From Synechococcus sp. CC9902 (GTDB lineage: Bacteria > Cyanobacteriota > Cyanobacteriia > PCC-6307 > Cyanobiaceae), in contig NC_007513.1 in NCBI RefSeq assembly GCF_000012505.1, positions 682,001-746,000 of the forward strand: a stretch of DNA of 64,000 nucleotides. The letters run 5' to 3'. The notes beneath the pieces were generated by a model. It ran no database searches and had not been told where the DNA came from. It was given only the letters and a program-made list of their open reading frames with translations. This document shows positions 17,578-27,466 of the stretch, piece after piece. A program made the position numbers and the translations under genes. Numbering within the stretch: position 1 is the first letter of the stretch; each line of letters begins with the position of its first letter.

Positions 17578-17811
17578 TCAGGACTTGGGATCGTTGGGTT
17601 GATTCAGCATCGATTCCATTTTGCGGATGCGCACCAGCATTTTTTGCCACACCTCGAGTTTCCAGGCCTGTTCTGCGTCTTTGGTTTGTTCCACCAACAG
17701 CTGTTGATCGTTCACCTTGGTTTCGAGATCTTCACCGGCATCCAGAGCCTTCATCAGCTCCATCTCCAGCTTTGCTGTCTCCATGAAGTTCAGCTTCTTA
17801 AGCCAGAGCAT
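17578..17811 (-). CDS. Conserved hypothetical helical protein, 77 aa
   Basis: Small, highly charged, all-helical protein (FMETAKLEMELMKALDAGED ... LEVWQKMLVRIRKMESMLN), probably a coiled coil. No domain recognised. It starts 38 bp after the end of cysS on the same strand and converges on the SNF transporter gene. It could be a small partner protein; no functional evidence. Confidence 0.65.
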   Translation of the reverse strand: MLWLKKLNFMETAKLEMELMKALDAGEDLETKVNDQQLLVEQTKDAEQAWKLEVWQKMLVRIRKMESMLNQPNDPKS

Positions 17812-17849
17812 GCCGTTGAGATGCGATCAGTTCAGGCAGTTTGACGGGC

Positions 17850-19349
17850 CTAGCGGCGAATCCACTCCGTGATGCCTCCTGGTTTATCGATGAGTTCGAT
17901 GCCTTGCGCTTTGAGCTCATCCCGGATCCGATCCGCTTCGGCGTAATTCTTGGCGGATTTGGCTGCGATTCGGGCATCGATCGCGGCTTGAATTTCATCC
18001 TGGTTTGTGGAGTCATCACCAGGGCCCGAGCTCTCGGAGTCGGCTTCGCGGCGAAGGCCGAGAACGGCAGCGAGATCACGCAGCAATCGCCAGCGCAGGG
18101 CGAGGGCAGCCAGCTCGTCAGCGGGTCGATCGGCACGATCACCACGCTCGAGGCGGTTGGCTAATGCACGCAGGGGCTTCGCTAAATCAAACAGCACCGC
18201 CAGGGCTCCGGAGCTGTTGAGGTCGTCGTCCATCGCATCAATGAACCGTTGTTGGAGCGGTTCCAAGGGTTCGGATGGATGGTTACTTGGTGCCACCAAG
18301 GCCACTGGCGCTAGGGCCGGAGTTGCTGGCCATTCCAGCGATTGGCCATGGCGCTCACCCAGGCCCAAGGCTGCATTGAGGCCTTTCCAGCCGGTGGCTG
18401 CGGCCTCCAGGGCTTCCGCGGTGAAATCCAAGGGCTTGCGGTAGTGGGCCTGGAGCACAAACAACCGCAGGGTCATGGGTGAAACACCGCTCTCGAGCAG
18501 AGCTCGGATGGTGGTGAAGTTGCCGAGCGACTTGCTCATCTTTTGGCCCCCTACATTCACCATCCCGTTGTGCATCCACACCTGGGCGAGCTCTTGTCCG
18601 GTAGCGGCTTCGGATTGCGCTATTTCGTTTTCGTGGTGCGGGAAGACCAAATCGGCGCCGCCGAGATGAATATCAATCGTGTCGCCGAGTTCAGCTCGCA
18701 CCATGGCTGAACATTCGATGTGCCAACCGGGTCGGCCGGCGCCCCATGGGGAGGGGAAGCTGGGCTCACCCTCTTTGGCGGCCTTCCAGAGGGCGAAGTC
18801 GAAGGGGTGTTGTTTACGCGCGCCCTCAGCATCGGCGACGCGACCGCCGGCGTTCTCCTGCTGTTCACTCAAATCTCGGCCACTCAGCTTTCCGTACCCG
18901 GCGTGCTTCATCACCGCGAAATACACATCTCCTTCGGCGCTGTAGGCAGCACCTTTCGCTTCGAGTTCGCCGATGAGGGCACGAATCCCATCCAGGCACT
19001 GGGTTGCCCTAGGCATGCTGTCGGGTCGCAGGATTCCGAGGGAATCCATGTCTGCATGAAATGCATCAATGTTCCGCTCGCTCACGGCCGTCATCGATGA
19101 GTTTTCGTCTGAGGCCCGTTTGAGGATTTTGTCGTCGATGTCGGTGAAGTTCTGAACGAATCTCACGTCCAGTCCGCTCCAGATCAGATAGCGACGCAGC
19201 ACATCCCAGTTGATGTAGCTGCGGGCATGACCGAGATGGCAAAGGTCATAGACCGTGACGCCGCAGCAGTAAATGCTTGCCTTGCCAGGCCGGAGTGGAG
19301 TGAACGGTTCCGTGCGGCGGGTCAGGGTATTGGTGAGCCGCAGGGTCAA
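17850..19349 (-). CDS. cysS: Cysteinyl-tRNA synthetase
   Basis: Class I aminoacyl-tRNA synthetase charging tRNA-Cys, 499 residues. It shows the zinc-binding [18 protein letters not shown] segment with the HIGH-type motif HLGH (38-41), the second zinc-ligand segment around WHIECSAM and [12 protein letters not shown], and the KMSKSLGN signature. The DALR anticodon-binding region and a C-terminal helical extension follow. The first codon is TTG (19349); no upstream alternative was found. Confidence 0.97.
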   Translation of the reverse strand: MTLRLTNTLTRRTEPFTPLRPGKASIYCCGVTVYDLCHLGHARSYINWDVLRRYLIWSGLDVRFVQNFTDIDDKILKRASDENSSMTAVSERNIDAFHADMDSLGILRPDSMPRATQCLDGIRALIGELEAKGAAYSAEGDVYFAVMKHAGYGKLSGRDLSEQQENAGGRVADAEGARKQHPFDFALWKAAKEGEPSFPSPWGAGRPGWHIECSAMVRAELGDTIDIHLGGADLVFPHHENEIAQSEAATGQELAQVWMHNGMVNVGGQKMSKSLGNFTTIRALLESGVSPMTLRLFVLQAHYRKPLDFTAEALEAAATGWKGLNAALGLGERHGQSLEWPATPALAPVALVAPSNHPSEPLEPLQQRFIDAMDDDLNSSGALAVLFDLAKPLRALANRLERGDRADRPADELAALALRWRLLRDLAAVLGLRREADSESSGPGDDSTNQDEIQAAIDARIAAKSAKNYAEADRIRDELKAQGIELIDKPGGITEWIRR

Positions 19350-19398
19350 AACAGCCGATCAAGCGCTGGATCTGAGGTTACGGCCTGCTGGGGACGAA

Positions 19399-22395
19399 TT
19401 ATTTCGCTTCCATCCAGTCGCGACCAACGCCGGTTTCCACCACGAGAGGCACGCTGAGCTTGACGGCGTTTTCCATGGTGTTCACCACAAGGTTTCGCGT
19501 GGTGTCCAATGCGTCTGGCGCCACTTCGAGGACCAGTTCGTCATGCACCTGCAGGAGTAGGCGGGCGGGGATCCCTTGGCTAAGAAGCACCGCTTGTAAT
19601 TGCACCATCGCCACCTTGATGATGTCGGCGCTGGAGCCCTGAATGGGGGCGTTGGCGGCGGCGCGCAGTTGTTGTGCTTCCATCCCACCTCGCCGTGCCA
19701 CATCGAGATCAATTTCGAGGGGATCTTTTCCCAATAAGCGGCCGAGGCCGTTGCGATCGAAATGAAATGGGCGACGACGACCCAAGATTGTTTCCACGTA
19801 GCCGCGGCTTAGGGCGAGCCGCTCCTGAAGCTCAAGGAAGGCAAACACTTTGGGGTAGCGCTGTTTGTATTTGGTGAGGAACTCCTTCGCTTCGGCCGAG
19901 CTCACCCCTGTTTCCCGCGCAAAGCGTTGGGCGCCCATGCCGTAAATCACCCCGAAGTTGATCGTTTTTCCGAGGCGACGTTCATCGGCGCTCACGTCGT
20001 CTTTATCCAGCAGTAAGCGTGCGGTGAGTGCGTGCACGTCGTCGCCCGTGCTGTAGGCCTCCTGCAGCACCTCTTCCCCGGAGAGGTGGGTGAGGATTCG
20101 GAGTTCGATTTGGGAGTAGTCGGCGCTGAGCAGTGTCCAGCCCTCTTGGGGGAGGAACGCTTTGCGGATGCGACGGCTGTATTCCGTGCGAACGGGAATG
20201 TTTTGCAGATTTGGGTTGCTGCTGCTCAAGCGGCCCGTCGCTGTTACGGCTTGGTTGAAGTCGGTGTGGACGCGGCCGGTTTCCGCTTCGACGAGTTGGG
20301 GCAGAGCATCAACGTAGGTGCTCTTGAGCTTGCTCAAGACGCGGTGCTCCAGCACGAGAGGAACGACGGGATGGTCGTTTTCGAGTTTTTCGAGAACGGT
20401 GGCATCAGTGCTGAATCCGGTTTTCGTGCGCCTCGACTTCTTGCGATCCAGTCCGAGCGTGTCGAACAACAATTCCCCAAGTTGCTTTGGAGAGGCGAGG
20501 TTGAAGTCCACCTCAGCGACCTGTTTGGCGTCGGTTTCTAACCGGTTCAGGGTGCTGCCTAATTCGTCCGACAGTGTTTTGAGGTAAGGCACATCGATGC
20601 GGATGCCGGTGGCCTCCATTTGGGCCAGAACGGGTTCCAGCGGTTGTTCAACGCCCTCCAGGAGAGGCAGTAATTGGGGGCCCATCGCTTGCAAGGTTTG
20701 GCGGAGCTGCAGGGCCAATCGCCTGGTGACGTGCACGTCCATGCCGCAATAGAGGCTGGCAGGTTCGATTGCCACATCGGCAAAGGTTTGTTTCTTGCCA
20801 ACAAGATCGCCGTAGGTGGTGGGGCGGAAGCCAAACTCCCGTTCGCTCATCAGGTCCAAACCGTGCTTGGCCGCGGCATCCCGCAGGTAATCCGCCAGCA
20901 GGGTGTCGATCACGACGCCGTTGAGCGTGAGCCCATGGCGTAGCAGGATGAGTCGGTCGTATTTGGCGTTCTGTAGGGCTTTGGGGTGCTGCGGACTCGC
21001 AAGCCAGGGCGAGAGCGCCATTAGCACCGTTTCCAGCGGAAGCTGCTGGGGTGGTGTTGCCTCGGAGAGTTCGCTGGGGGGCTTGTGGCCGATGGGGATG
21101 TAGGCGAGGGCATCGTTGGCCTCGCCCCAGCACACCCCTACCCCCACGAGTTCGGCCTTGAATGGGTTGAGATCTGTGGTTTCGGTGTCGACGGCAATTG
21201 GCGCTTTGGGATCGGTGCAGTCCATCAGCCGTTGCACAAGGGCTTGCAGGGCTTCGTTGCTCTCGATCAGCTGCGGTTGGAGGGGAGGGATTGCTCCAAC
21301 CTCCGCTTCCCCTGAACCTTGCTGCGGAGCGGCTGCACTCCCGATTGAACTGGTGGAATCAGGGTTCGTTTTCGCTGGGGAGCGTTTAGGGGTCTTCTCA
21401 GCTTCGCTACTGGCATTGGCGCCATACCCACCGGTGGAAAAGGTCGCCACAAACCCACCGACTTGACGGACGAGGCTATTGAGCTCGAGGTCTTCGAGGC
21501 GATCGCTCAACCCTTCAGCATCAACCTGCTGTAGGCCGAGTTCTGGATCCTTCGGGAGGGGAATGTCCACGAGGATTTCCGCCAGCATTCTCGACAGATA
21601 GGCGTTGTCGCGATCGGAGCGCAGCTTGCCGACCAAGGCCCCTTTGATGGCCCCGCGACTGGCCTTCGGACCTTCAGCTTCCACCTCCGCCAAGGTCGCG
21701 TACACCGCGTCCAGGTCGATGTTGTCTTTCAGCAGGTTGATGGCGGTTTTGGGACCAACGCCCCGCACCCCTGGGATGTTGTCGGAGCTGTCTCCTGTGA
21801 GGGCCTTGAGGTCCACCACCTTGTCGGGCATGACTCCCAACTTGCTCACAACGCCGTCCTCTTGAATCAGCGTTGGCCCGCTTCCCTTGGCATAGGGCCC
21901 GCCACCCATGTACAGCACCGCGATGTCGCGGCTGTTGTCGACGAGCTGAAAAAGATCACGGTCTCCCGAGAGAATCCGAACCCCCCAGCCGGCGTCGGCG
22001 GCACGGTTGGCAAGGGTGCCGAGCACGTCATCGGCTTCGTATCCCGGTGCCATGCACAGGGGCAACTTCATTTGATCGCTAAGGATCTGCTGCAACTGTT
22101 CGAGGTCTTGGAAGAAAACCTCTGGTGCCACGTCCCGGTGGGCTTTGTAATTCGTGTCCGCTTTGTGGCGGAATGTGGGTTCCGCGGTGTCGAAGGCAAT
22201 CGCGACGCCCTGGGGCTTGAACGTTTTGCCGGTGTCCAGGAGCGACTTCAAAAAGCCATAAGTGACACTCGTTGGCCGTCCATCTTTTGTGGCAAGGCCC
22301 CCTTCGCCGCCTTTGCTGAAGGCGTAAAAACTGCGAAAAGCCAGTGAGTGGCCATCCACAAGCAGGAGTAGGGGCTTGGTGACGGCCTCAGGCAT
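19399..22395 (-). CDS. polA: DNA polymerase I
   Basis: Family A DNA polymerase of 998 residues. The N-terminal 5'-nuclease domain (VDGHSLAFRSFYAF; GYEADDVLGTLA; GDSSDNIPGVRGVGPKTA) is followed by a proline/serine-rich linker at about 315-365. The 3'-5' exonuclease domain has intact DTETTDLNPF, LLADYLRD and YCGMDV motifs, so proofreading is likely active. The polymerase domain has SADYSQIELRIL, RRLGKTINFGVIYG and LLQVHDEL. It acts in repair and Okazaki-fragment processing. Confidence 0.98.
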   Translation of the reverse strand: MPEAVTKPLLLLVDGHSLAFRSFYAFSKGGEGGLATKDGRPTSVTYGFLKSLLDTGKTFKPQGVAIAFDTAEPTFRHKADTNYKAHRDVAPEVFFQDLEQLQQILSDQMKLPLCMAPGYEADDVLGTLANRAADAGWGVRILSGDRDLFQLVDNSRDIAVLYMGGGPYAKGSGPTLIQEDGVVSKLGVMPDKVVDLKALTGDSSDNIPGVRGVGPKTAINLLKDNIDLDAVYATLAEVEAEGPKASRGAIKGALVGKLRSDRDNAYLSRMLAEILVDIPLPKDPELGLQQVDAEGLSDRLEDLELNSLVRQVGGFVATFSTGGYGANASSEAEKTPKRSPAKTNPDSTSSIGSAAAPQQGSGEAEVGAIPPLQPQLIESNEALQALVQRLMDCTDPKAPIAVDTETTDLNPFKAELVGVGVCWGEANDALAYIPIGHKPPSELSEATPPQQLPLETVLMALSPWLASPQHPKALQNAKYDRLILLRHGLTLNGVVIDTLLADYLRDAAAKHGLDLMSEREFGFRPTTYGDLVGKKQTFADVAIEPASLYCGMDVHVTRRLALQLRQTLQAMGPQLLPLLEGVEQPLEPVLAQMEATGIRIDVPYLKTLSDELGSTLNRLETDAKQVAEVDFNLASPKQLGELLFDTLGLDRKKSRRTKTGFSTDATVLEKLENDHPVVPLVLEHRVLSKLKSTYVDALPQLVEAETGRVHTDFNQAVTATGRLSSSNPNLQNIPVRTEYSRRIRKAFLPQEGWTLLSADYSQIELRILTHLSGEEVLQEAYSTGDDVHALTARLLLDKDDVSADERRLGKTINFGVIYGMGAQRFARETGVSSAEAKEFLTKYKQRYPKVFAFLELQERLALSRGYVETILGRRRPFHFDRNGLGRLLGKDPLEIDLDVARRGGMEAQQLRAAANAPIQGSSADIIKVAMVQLQAVLLSQGIPARLLLQVHDELVLEVAPDALDTTRNLVVNTMENAVKLSVPLVVETGVGRDWMEAK

Positions 22396-22422
22396 GGCGG
22401 AAACGGATGGATAGAGGGAGGT

Positions 22423-23622
22423 TTAATCGCGGTTTCGATTGGCCCAGGGAGGCAGGTCGATGAAGAAGCGCGTTCCCGCATCAAGCCCCTCCAGAATTGC
22501 AGTCTGTGCATCACTGCTGCTGCCGAGTTCCACCTCCTGGAAGACCGGCTGTTGCTGTTGATCCACCACAAGCACCCCTGTTTTGCCGCCTTCCGTCACG
22601 ATCGCCACGGTGGGGACGAGGGTCTTGACGGCGCTGCGGCCTGTTTGAAAGTCCACGTCGGTGGTCATCCCGATCAGCAATTTTTTGGGGGGATTCATGA
22701 GCGCAAGTTTCACCTCGAACGAGATCACGTTCTCCTGTTTCACAGCCCTCGGAGCGATCTCGCTGACCCGGGCTTGGAAGCGCTCATCGGGAAAGGCGTC
22801 CACTCGGATTTGTGCGGCCTGGCCGATCGCGATGCGTCCGATGTCGCTTTCGGGAACGCGAGCCGAAACCTCTAATCCCTGGGAGAGCTCCACGATCGAA
22901 GAACTGGTGGCACCAGCGGTGGCTGAAGCTGCAGTGGTGGGGGTGACAAACGCCCCTGGCTCTGCGTATCGGGCCGTGATCATTCCGGCGAAGGGAGCGC
23001 GAATATCCAGCTCTCGTTTTGTTTGCTCGAGCTGCTCGACCCGTTCTTGTGCTGCCGTCATCGCCGCCTGACGCGCCAGCATCTCGTTTTGAACGGTGCT
23101 GAAGTCGTCAGCGCTGATCACTGCCATCTCGAACAGCTTGTTGCGGCGCTCGTATTCCTGTTTTTTGATTGTGTATTGGGCTTTGGCTTGTTGAAGCAGG
23201 GCCTCACGTTCTTGAAGACGGTCATCAAGATCACCGCGATCCATCACCGCCAAAATCTGGTTCGCCTTCACAACATCGCCTTCATCCACGAGCAATTTCT
23301 GGAGAAGCCCCTGCTGGCGGGGGCTCACGTTCACCTTTTGGATGGCTTGCAGTTCGCCGCTGGCGGTAACGACTCCGGACAGGGCACCTCGTTCTGCGGT
23401 TGTGGTGTAGGGCGTGAGGTCTCGTTTTGGATTCCAGGGAGCAAACCTTGCCAGCAGCAACCCTCCGCCTAGAAGGGCGAGTAGGGCAATTGCGATGGTT
23501 TTTTGGCTCGGACGCCAGCGAGAGGCTGACGCTCTGGACATCCCGTCAGGAGAGCTGGTCGGCGCCGACGAGGAAGAGGGGGTGGACAAGGTTGTGCGGG
23601 TTCGTCGCTGGGACTGCGGCAT
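22423..23622 (-). CDS. HlyD-family periplasmic adaptor of an efflux system
   Basis: Membrane fusion protein (RND/ABC exporter adaptor), 399 residues from ATG 23622. A basic, Ser-rich N-terminus precedes one membrane anchor (TIAIALLALLGGGLLLARF, about 42-60). Then comes the biotinyl-lipoyl-like half (VNVSPRQQGLLQKLLVDEGD), a long coiled-coil hairpin (REALLQQAKAQYTIKKQEYE ... RVEQLEQTKRELDIRAPF), and the beta-barrel domain. The closest described role is a DevB/MacA-like partner of an ABC exporter. No transporter or outer membrane channel gene is adjacent. It is divergent from ychF with 52 bp between starts. Confidence 0.87.
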   Translation of the reverse strand: MPQSQRRTRTTLSTPSSSSAPTSSPDGMSRASASRWRPSQKTIAIALLALLGGGLLLARFAPWNPKRDLTPYTTTAERGALSGVVTASGELQAIQKVNVSPRQQGLLQKLLVDEGDVVKANQILAVMDRGDLDDRLQEREALLQQAKAQYTIKKQEYERRNKLFEMAVISADDFSTVQNEMLARQAAMTAAQERVEQLEQTKRELDIRAPFAGMITARYAEPGAFVTPTTAASATAGATSSSIVELSQGLEVSARVPESDIGRIAIGQAAQIRVDAFPDERFQARVSEIAPRAVKQENVISFEVKLALMNPPKKLLIGMTTDVDFQTGRSAVKTLVPTVAIVTEGGKTGVLVVDQQQQPVFQEVELGSSSDAQTAILEGLDAGTRFFIDLPPWANRNRD

Positions 23623-23674
23623 GAGCGCACAAAAGTTAACAACAGTCTCGCCGTCGGCCGGTAGATTCCGCCCC

Positions 23675-24766
23675 ATGCTCAAAGCCGGAATTGTTGGATT
23701 GCCCAATGTGGGCAAGTCCACGCTGTTCAACGCACTGGTGGCCAACGCTCAGGCGCAAGCTGCCAATTTCCCGTTCTGCACGATCGAGCCGAATGTGGGC
23801 ACGGTGTCGGTTCCGGATGATCGTCTTCAGCTGCTCACGGACCTCAGCAAGAGTCAAAACACCGTTCCTACGCGAATGGAGTTTGTGGATATCGCTGGCT
23901 TGGTGAAGGGGGCCAGCCAGGGCGAAGGTCTGGGCAACAAATTTCTGTCCAACATCCGCGAAGTCGACGCCATCGTGCATGTGGTGCGATGTTTTGAAGA
24001 CGACGATGTGATTCATGTGTCGGGCTCCGTGGGGCCAGCGCGGGATGCTGAGGTGATCAATCTGGAGTTGGGCCTCGCCGATCTCTCGCAAATCGAGAAG
24101 CGCCGTGAACGTCTAAAAAAGCAAATGCGCACCAGTACGGAGGCGCAAGTTGAAGATGCGGCCCTTGAGCGCATTCAGCAGGTGTTGGAACAGGGAGGCG
24201 CAGCGCGGAGTGTGGAGATCACCGCAGAGGAGGAGGGAATGATCAAACCTCTGGGTTTGCTCACGGCGAAGCCGATCATCTATGCCACCAACGTGAGTGA
24301 AGACGACCTCGCTGATGGCAATCGTTATTGCTCTGAAGTGATGGCTGTGGCGGAACAGGAAGGGGCTGAAACGGTGAGAATTTCAGCGCAAGTGGAAGCG
24401 GAACTTGTGGAACTTGGCGACGAAGAACGGGCCGACTATCTCGAAGGCTTAGGGGTGAGTGAAGGGGGGCTTCGCAGTTTGATTCGCGCCACCTATCGGC
24501 TTCTTGGGCTGCGGACCTATTTCACGACAGGCGAAAAAGAAACTCGGGCTTGGACGTTTAAGTCAGGGATGACAGCACCGCAAACGGCTGGTGTGATCCA
24601 TACCGACTTTGAGCGTGGGTTCATCCGAGCTCAGACGATTGGCTGCGAGAAGTTGCTGGAAGCTGGATCTCTGGTGGAAGCCCGAAATAAGGGTTGGTTA
24701 CGCAGTGAAGGTAAGGATTATGTGGTGGCAGAAGGGGACGTCATGGAGTTTTTATTCAACGTTTAA
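23675..24766 (+). CDS. ychF: Ribosome-binding ATPase/GTPase YchF (OLA1)
   Basis: P-loop NTPase of the Obg-related YchF family, 363 residues, the family's standard length. G1 is GLPNVGKST (8-16); the G2/G3 region is followed by [20 protein letters not shown]; an inserted coiled coil ([21 protein letters not shown]) and the C-terminal TGS domain ([16 protein letters not shown] ... [10 protein letters not shown]) are all present. ATG 23675 starts [13 protein letters not shown] as in relatives, although the frame is open further upstream. YchF binds ribosomes and affects stress responses. Confidence 0.97.
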   Translation: MLKAGIVGLPNVGKSTLFNALVANAQAQAANFPFCTIEPNVGTVSVPDDRLQLLTDLSKSQNTVPTRMEFVDIAGLVKGASQGEGLGNKFLSNIREVDAIVHVVRCFEDDDVIHVSGSVGPARDAEVINLELGLADLSQIEKRRERLKKQMRTSTEAQVEDAALERIQQVLEQGGAARSVEITAEEEGMIKPLGLLTAKPIIYATNVSEDDLADGNRYCSEVMAVAEQEGAETVRISAQVEAELVELGDEERADYLEGLGVSEGGLRSLIRATYRLLGLRTYFTTGEKETRAWTFKSGMTAPQTAGVIHTDFERGFIRAQTIGCEKLLEAGSLVEARNKGWLRSEGKDYVVAEGDVMEFLFNV

Positions 24767-25101
24767 GAGGCGAGTCGCAAGAAAACTCGAATATCTCGAG
24801 GATGAGCCGCCACTGGACTCGGAATCGGTGATCACACCAGTTGGTCTTATAGGGCTCTGAATATCCCCCAAATGGGTGATGCAGATGCGCATGATTGCGG
24901 AGAGAGTGAAGGAAGTTCAGAAGATGACAAATGCCTATCGTCACGGTCGCAGCAATCGTTGCTATTTGTACCCCTTTTTACTTCAAGTTCTGTAAGTATG
25001 TTGTTGAACTCTGATGATCTGGAAGGGGGATTTTAGAGCGTTGATTATCTCCATCTATCTCCCGATCAAATCCTTAAGTGTTAATTCAAGATGAGTTGCT
25101 G
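24767..25101. other. Low-GC intergenic stretch after ychF
   Basis: 335 bp of AT-richer DNA marking the start of the accessory region that runs to about 27.4 kb. There is no clear ychF terminator. One 27-codon hydrophobic frame is listed separately. I see nothing else supportable. Confidence 0.4.
24931..25014 (+). CDS. Possible 27-aa hydrophobic peptide
   Basis: ATG-initiated frame with a hydrophobic core (MPIVTVAAIVAICTPFYFKF) followed by a short basic/aromatic end (CKYVVEL). A purine-rich GAAGGAAG lies about 20 nt upstream, too far for an ideal ribosome site. It resembles other tiny membrane peptides of picocyanobacteria in shape only. Confidence 0.28.
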   Translation: MPIVTVAAIVAICTPFYFKFCKYVVEL

Positions 25102-25404
25102 ATGAACGATCCGAAAAAAGATATTTCTAAGCTTCAAGATGAAATGGATAAGGCAAGGGAAGATGCTGCCAAGTCTCAAAGAGGTGAATCACTAAAGCCA
25201 GTTCTCTATCAATCCAAGAGCCTGGGCTTTGATGCGGTTTTGACTGGGGCTGGGATGCTTGTTGTACTTGGCCTATCGGTCAGCCTGGCAAGTCAGTTGA
25301 CTAGAGATCAAGTAACTGCACTGACTGCTGGAAGCATTGGGGCGTCTGGTGGATTAGTGATCGGCTATGGAATTGGTCGTAGGAGGAATGAACGAAAAAC
25401 TTGA
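25102..25404 (+). CDS. Small membrane protein with coiled-coil N-terminus, 100 aa
   Basis: Unrecognised protein. A charged N-terminal helix (DISKLQDEMDKAREDAAKSQ) precedes two hydrophobic segments (AVLTGAGMLVVLGLSVSLA and ALTAGSIGASGGLVIGYGIG) and a basic end, RRRNERKT. This predicts a hairpin inner-membrane protein with cytoplasmic ends. ATG 25102 is preferred; an in-frame GTG at 25078 would add eight residues. The downstream gene overlaps by 4 nt. Confidence 0.55.
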   Translation: MNDPKKDISKLQDEMDKAREDAAKSQRGESLKPVLYQSKSLGFDAVLTGAGMLVVLGLSVSLASQLTRDQVTALTAGSIGASGGLVIGYGIGRRRNERKT

Positions 25405-25607
25405 ATCGGCCACCATTGTTTAGTAGGGATATTTATGAAAAATTAGCTAACACCATAATTATTACTCTTATTCTTTCGGCCATGCTGGTTACTTTGTTCA
25501 GAGGTCCATTGATGGGTGTTCTCCTGATTGTGGGCTTCTATGCAGTTTCGGTATTGAACATAAGGTGTCCACGCCTTAGTGGGCAAAGATTTCTAAGGCG
25601 TAAGTAG
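25401..25607 (+). CDS. Small membrane protein, 68 aa
   Basis: Starts with TTG overlapping the previous stop (TTGA), which suggests translational coupling. It has one or two membrane segments (NTIIITLILSAMLVTLF and GVLLIVGFYAVSVL), then a basic tail ending RFLRRK. No family recognised. Together with the preceding gene it forms a two-gene unit of membrane proteins of unknown function. Confidence 0.5.
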   Translation: MNRPPLFSRDIYEKLANTIIITLILSAMLVTLFRGPLMGVLLIVGFYAVSVLNIRCPRLSGQRFLRRK

Positions 25608-25815
25608 TTAATTATTCTTCTCCTAGGCAGTCGAGTAGGTTCGTCAGGGCTATTGCAGTCGATAAATGACGGCTACGAAGCCAACTCAATTGTTGTGTCT
25701 ATTCCGCCGATAGGCAGCCATTGATACAAGAAATCGGAAGAGAGGTATGGATTGACTGATAAGGGAGCTGCGCAGGAGCGATTCTTCTTAAGGTTGTGCA
25801 GTTGCAGGAAAAGGG

Positions 25816-25977
25816 TTGGCTCGCTACTTGCTGCGTAATGGCTCTTTGCTCAGCATTGAGGTTGAGCCTAAGCTTGTAGATGTACTTGTTTTTAGAAGCT
25901 TTAGTGGTGAATATATTTACGCTACTCTTTCCGAAAGTGCTGAGCACTTACTGCTGAAGGCTTGGGATGCTTCTTGA
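25816..25977 (+). CDS. 53-aa protein, paralog of the next gene
   Basis: Short protein starting TTG, with AGGA six nt upstream. Its sequence begins MARYLLRNGSLLSIEVEP and contains SGEYIYATLSESAEHLLL. It aligns along nearly its whole length with the 50-aa protein at 26062-26214, sharing RYLLR-G, IE--P, DV--FR, SGE-IYA-LSE-AE and LL. The conserved pattern between two divergent DNA sequences is good evidence that both are real genes. Function unknown; the size and alternating pattern suggest a small alpha/beta or beta-hairpin domain. Confidence 0.65.
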   Translation: MARYLLRNGSLLSIEVEPKLVDVLVFRSFSGEYIYATLSESAEHLLLKAWDAS

Positions 25978-26061
25978 TAACCTTCTCGTGGAACTAGTTC
26001 GGTAAAGCGAACAAGCAATGATGAAGCCTGGCTTTTAGGGTATCGATATTAGTTCAATGCT

Positions 26062-26214
26062 ATGACTCGTTATCTCCTGCGAAGTGGTAAGTATGCAGAC
26101 ATCGAGGCTCATCCAAACCATTTGGATGTGGTGACCTTTAGAAATCAAAGTGGAGAAGTGATCTACGCTCTGCTTTCTGAAGATGCCGAGCGAGATTTGC
26201 TGAATTTGCAATGA
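26062..26214 (+). CDS. 50-aa protein, paralog of the preceding gene
   Basis: ATG start; sequence MTRYLLRSGKYADIEAHPNH, ending DAERDLLNLQ. It is similar over its length to the 53-aa product 84 bp upstream and is on the same strand. Soluble, slightly acidic, no Cys. The two look like an old tandem duplication of a small gene family within the low-GC stretch. Function unknown. Confidence 0.7.
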   Translation: MTRYLLRSGKYADIEAHPNHLDVVTFRNQSGEVIYALLSEDAERDLLNLQ

Positions 26215-26260
26215 AGAGTTCTGGCTTTGGCCTACTCAATTGTTGACGCTTGCTCAGATG

Positions 26261-27466
26261 TCAAGGTTTGCCAAGTTGTAGCAAGTGGATTTTTACGTAC
26301 CGGATGGTCCGGAGCGAGATCGATGGTGATAAAAAGTTCGCTATTCGTTCCAGCGGATCTACAATTCGATAGTGAAGTTTGGGCTTAATTTTGTGGCGAA
26401 TTCGCCGTAAAAGATGAATGGTAATAGCATGCATTGTTTCTTCTTCTTCAATGGATTGGGGTTGATAAATTTGTTTCTTTCGTTGTAGCAGTTTGATGTC
26501 GTCTGGGAATGCAGTCGTCCAACTTGTCCCCCAGGCGGCCTTTGCAAACTTGTCGTTGTCGTTTTTAAAGTGTTTGATCACTTGGTTTTTTAATCGTCTG
26601 GAATAACCCCAAAAGGCTGGATCCATCCAGCGTCGCTGTTGTTCTTCCCGAAGAATGATTTGTGAGGAGTTGTCGATGGATCGTGTGGAGATTTTGTTCT
26701 CCCTCAGCTTTTGGCTTAGAAGACGTGCCATCCACACGCCGCGCGTGCCGGGGCTTCGATTGAAGTGTCGGCTGGTGCATTGTTCCCAGGTTTGGTTGTG
26801 GGCTACTCCAATAGTCGTAATGAGATCTTGAAAGGGGTCGTTGCCATTCTGTTGGAACGGGATAAAACTCACCTTGAGTCCAGATTTCTTCGCTTCTATG
26901 AGTGGTTGGAAGTACGTCCAAAAATTAAAAACATCCTGACGACGGGTAATGCGGCCCCGTTGTTGCCATTCACTGTGCATCTCACCTTCGATGGCATCGC
27001 TGACAAACTGTTCAAAGGTTTGACTGTGATAAAACCGTCGTAGTGAGTAGATATAGCGGGAATTGATATAGTCGAGCTGGCTTCGAATGAAGACCACAAT
27101 ATGCAGTTTGAATCCAAAATTATTGGCAAGCTCTTCCAAATTTTGAATGCATTTTTGGTTGGTTAATGGAACAGAAAATTGTTCTGCGCTTAATAGAAGA
27201 TGCTGATCTTGTTTGTGGTTGGAGAGCATTCTTCTCCAGCGCTTTTCGCGGTATTTACATAATTCTCCAGCAAGTTTTTTCGCTTTTGGTCGATCGAAGC
27301 AAGGATCCTGATAAGTGATCGATTGCTGTTTCAATAAGTCGCGGTTGAGATGCAACCGCTCTTGGATGTAGGTCGAGGCTGTCTTATGGGTTCCGGCATG
27401 CAAGATCAGCAGGGGTTTGGACCTGGCATTGGTCGTACTGTTTTGAAATCCTGCGTCTGACGTCAT
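26261..27466 (-). CDS. Sulfotransferase-like P-loop protein
   Basis: A 401-residue protein with an N-terminal 5'-phosphosulfate-binding-type loop HAGTHKTASTYIQ (23-35). A second segment is consistent with the 3'-phosphate site (LHIVVFIRSQLDYINSRY, with the R-S pair). These are features of PAPS-dependent carbohydrate sulfotransferases. Substrate is not determinable; a surface polysaccharide is a reasonable guess. Codon use is more AT-rich than the flanking housekeeping genes, and the gene lies in an accessory stretch, so it may be horizontally acquired. Its ATG overlaps that of the divergent gene (CATG at 27464-27467). Confidence 0.75.
   Translation of the reverse strand: MTSDAGFQNSTTNARSKPLLILHAGTHKTASTYIQERLHLNRDLLKQQSITYQDPCFDRPKAKKLAGELCKYREKRWRRMLSNHKQDQHLLLSAEQFSVPLTNQKCIQNLEELANNFGFKLHIVVFIRSQLDYINSRYIYSLRRFYHSQTFEQFVSDAIEGEMHSEWQQRGRITRRQDVFNFWTYFQPLIEAKKSGLKVSFIPFQQNGNDPFQDLITTIGVAHNQTWEQCTSRHFNRSPGTRGVWMARLLSQKLRENKISTRSIDNSSQIILREEQQRRWMDPAFWGYSRRLKNQVIKHFKNDNDKFAKAAWGTSWTTAFPDDIKLLQRKKQIYQPQSIEEEETMHAITIHLLRRIRHKIKPKLHYRIVDPLERIANFLSPSISLRTIRYVKIHLLQLGKP

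Noticed and set aside
25699-25947. 82-codon minus-strand frame
   Set aside because: Antisense to the conserved 53-aa paralog gene, which has independent support.
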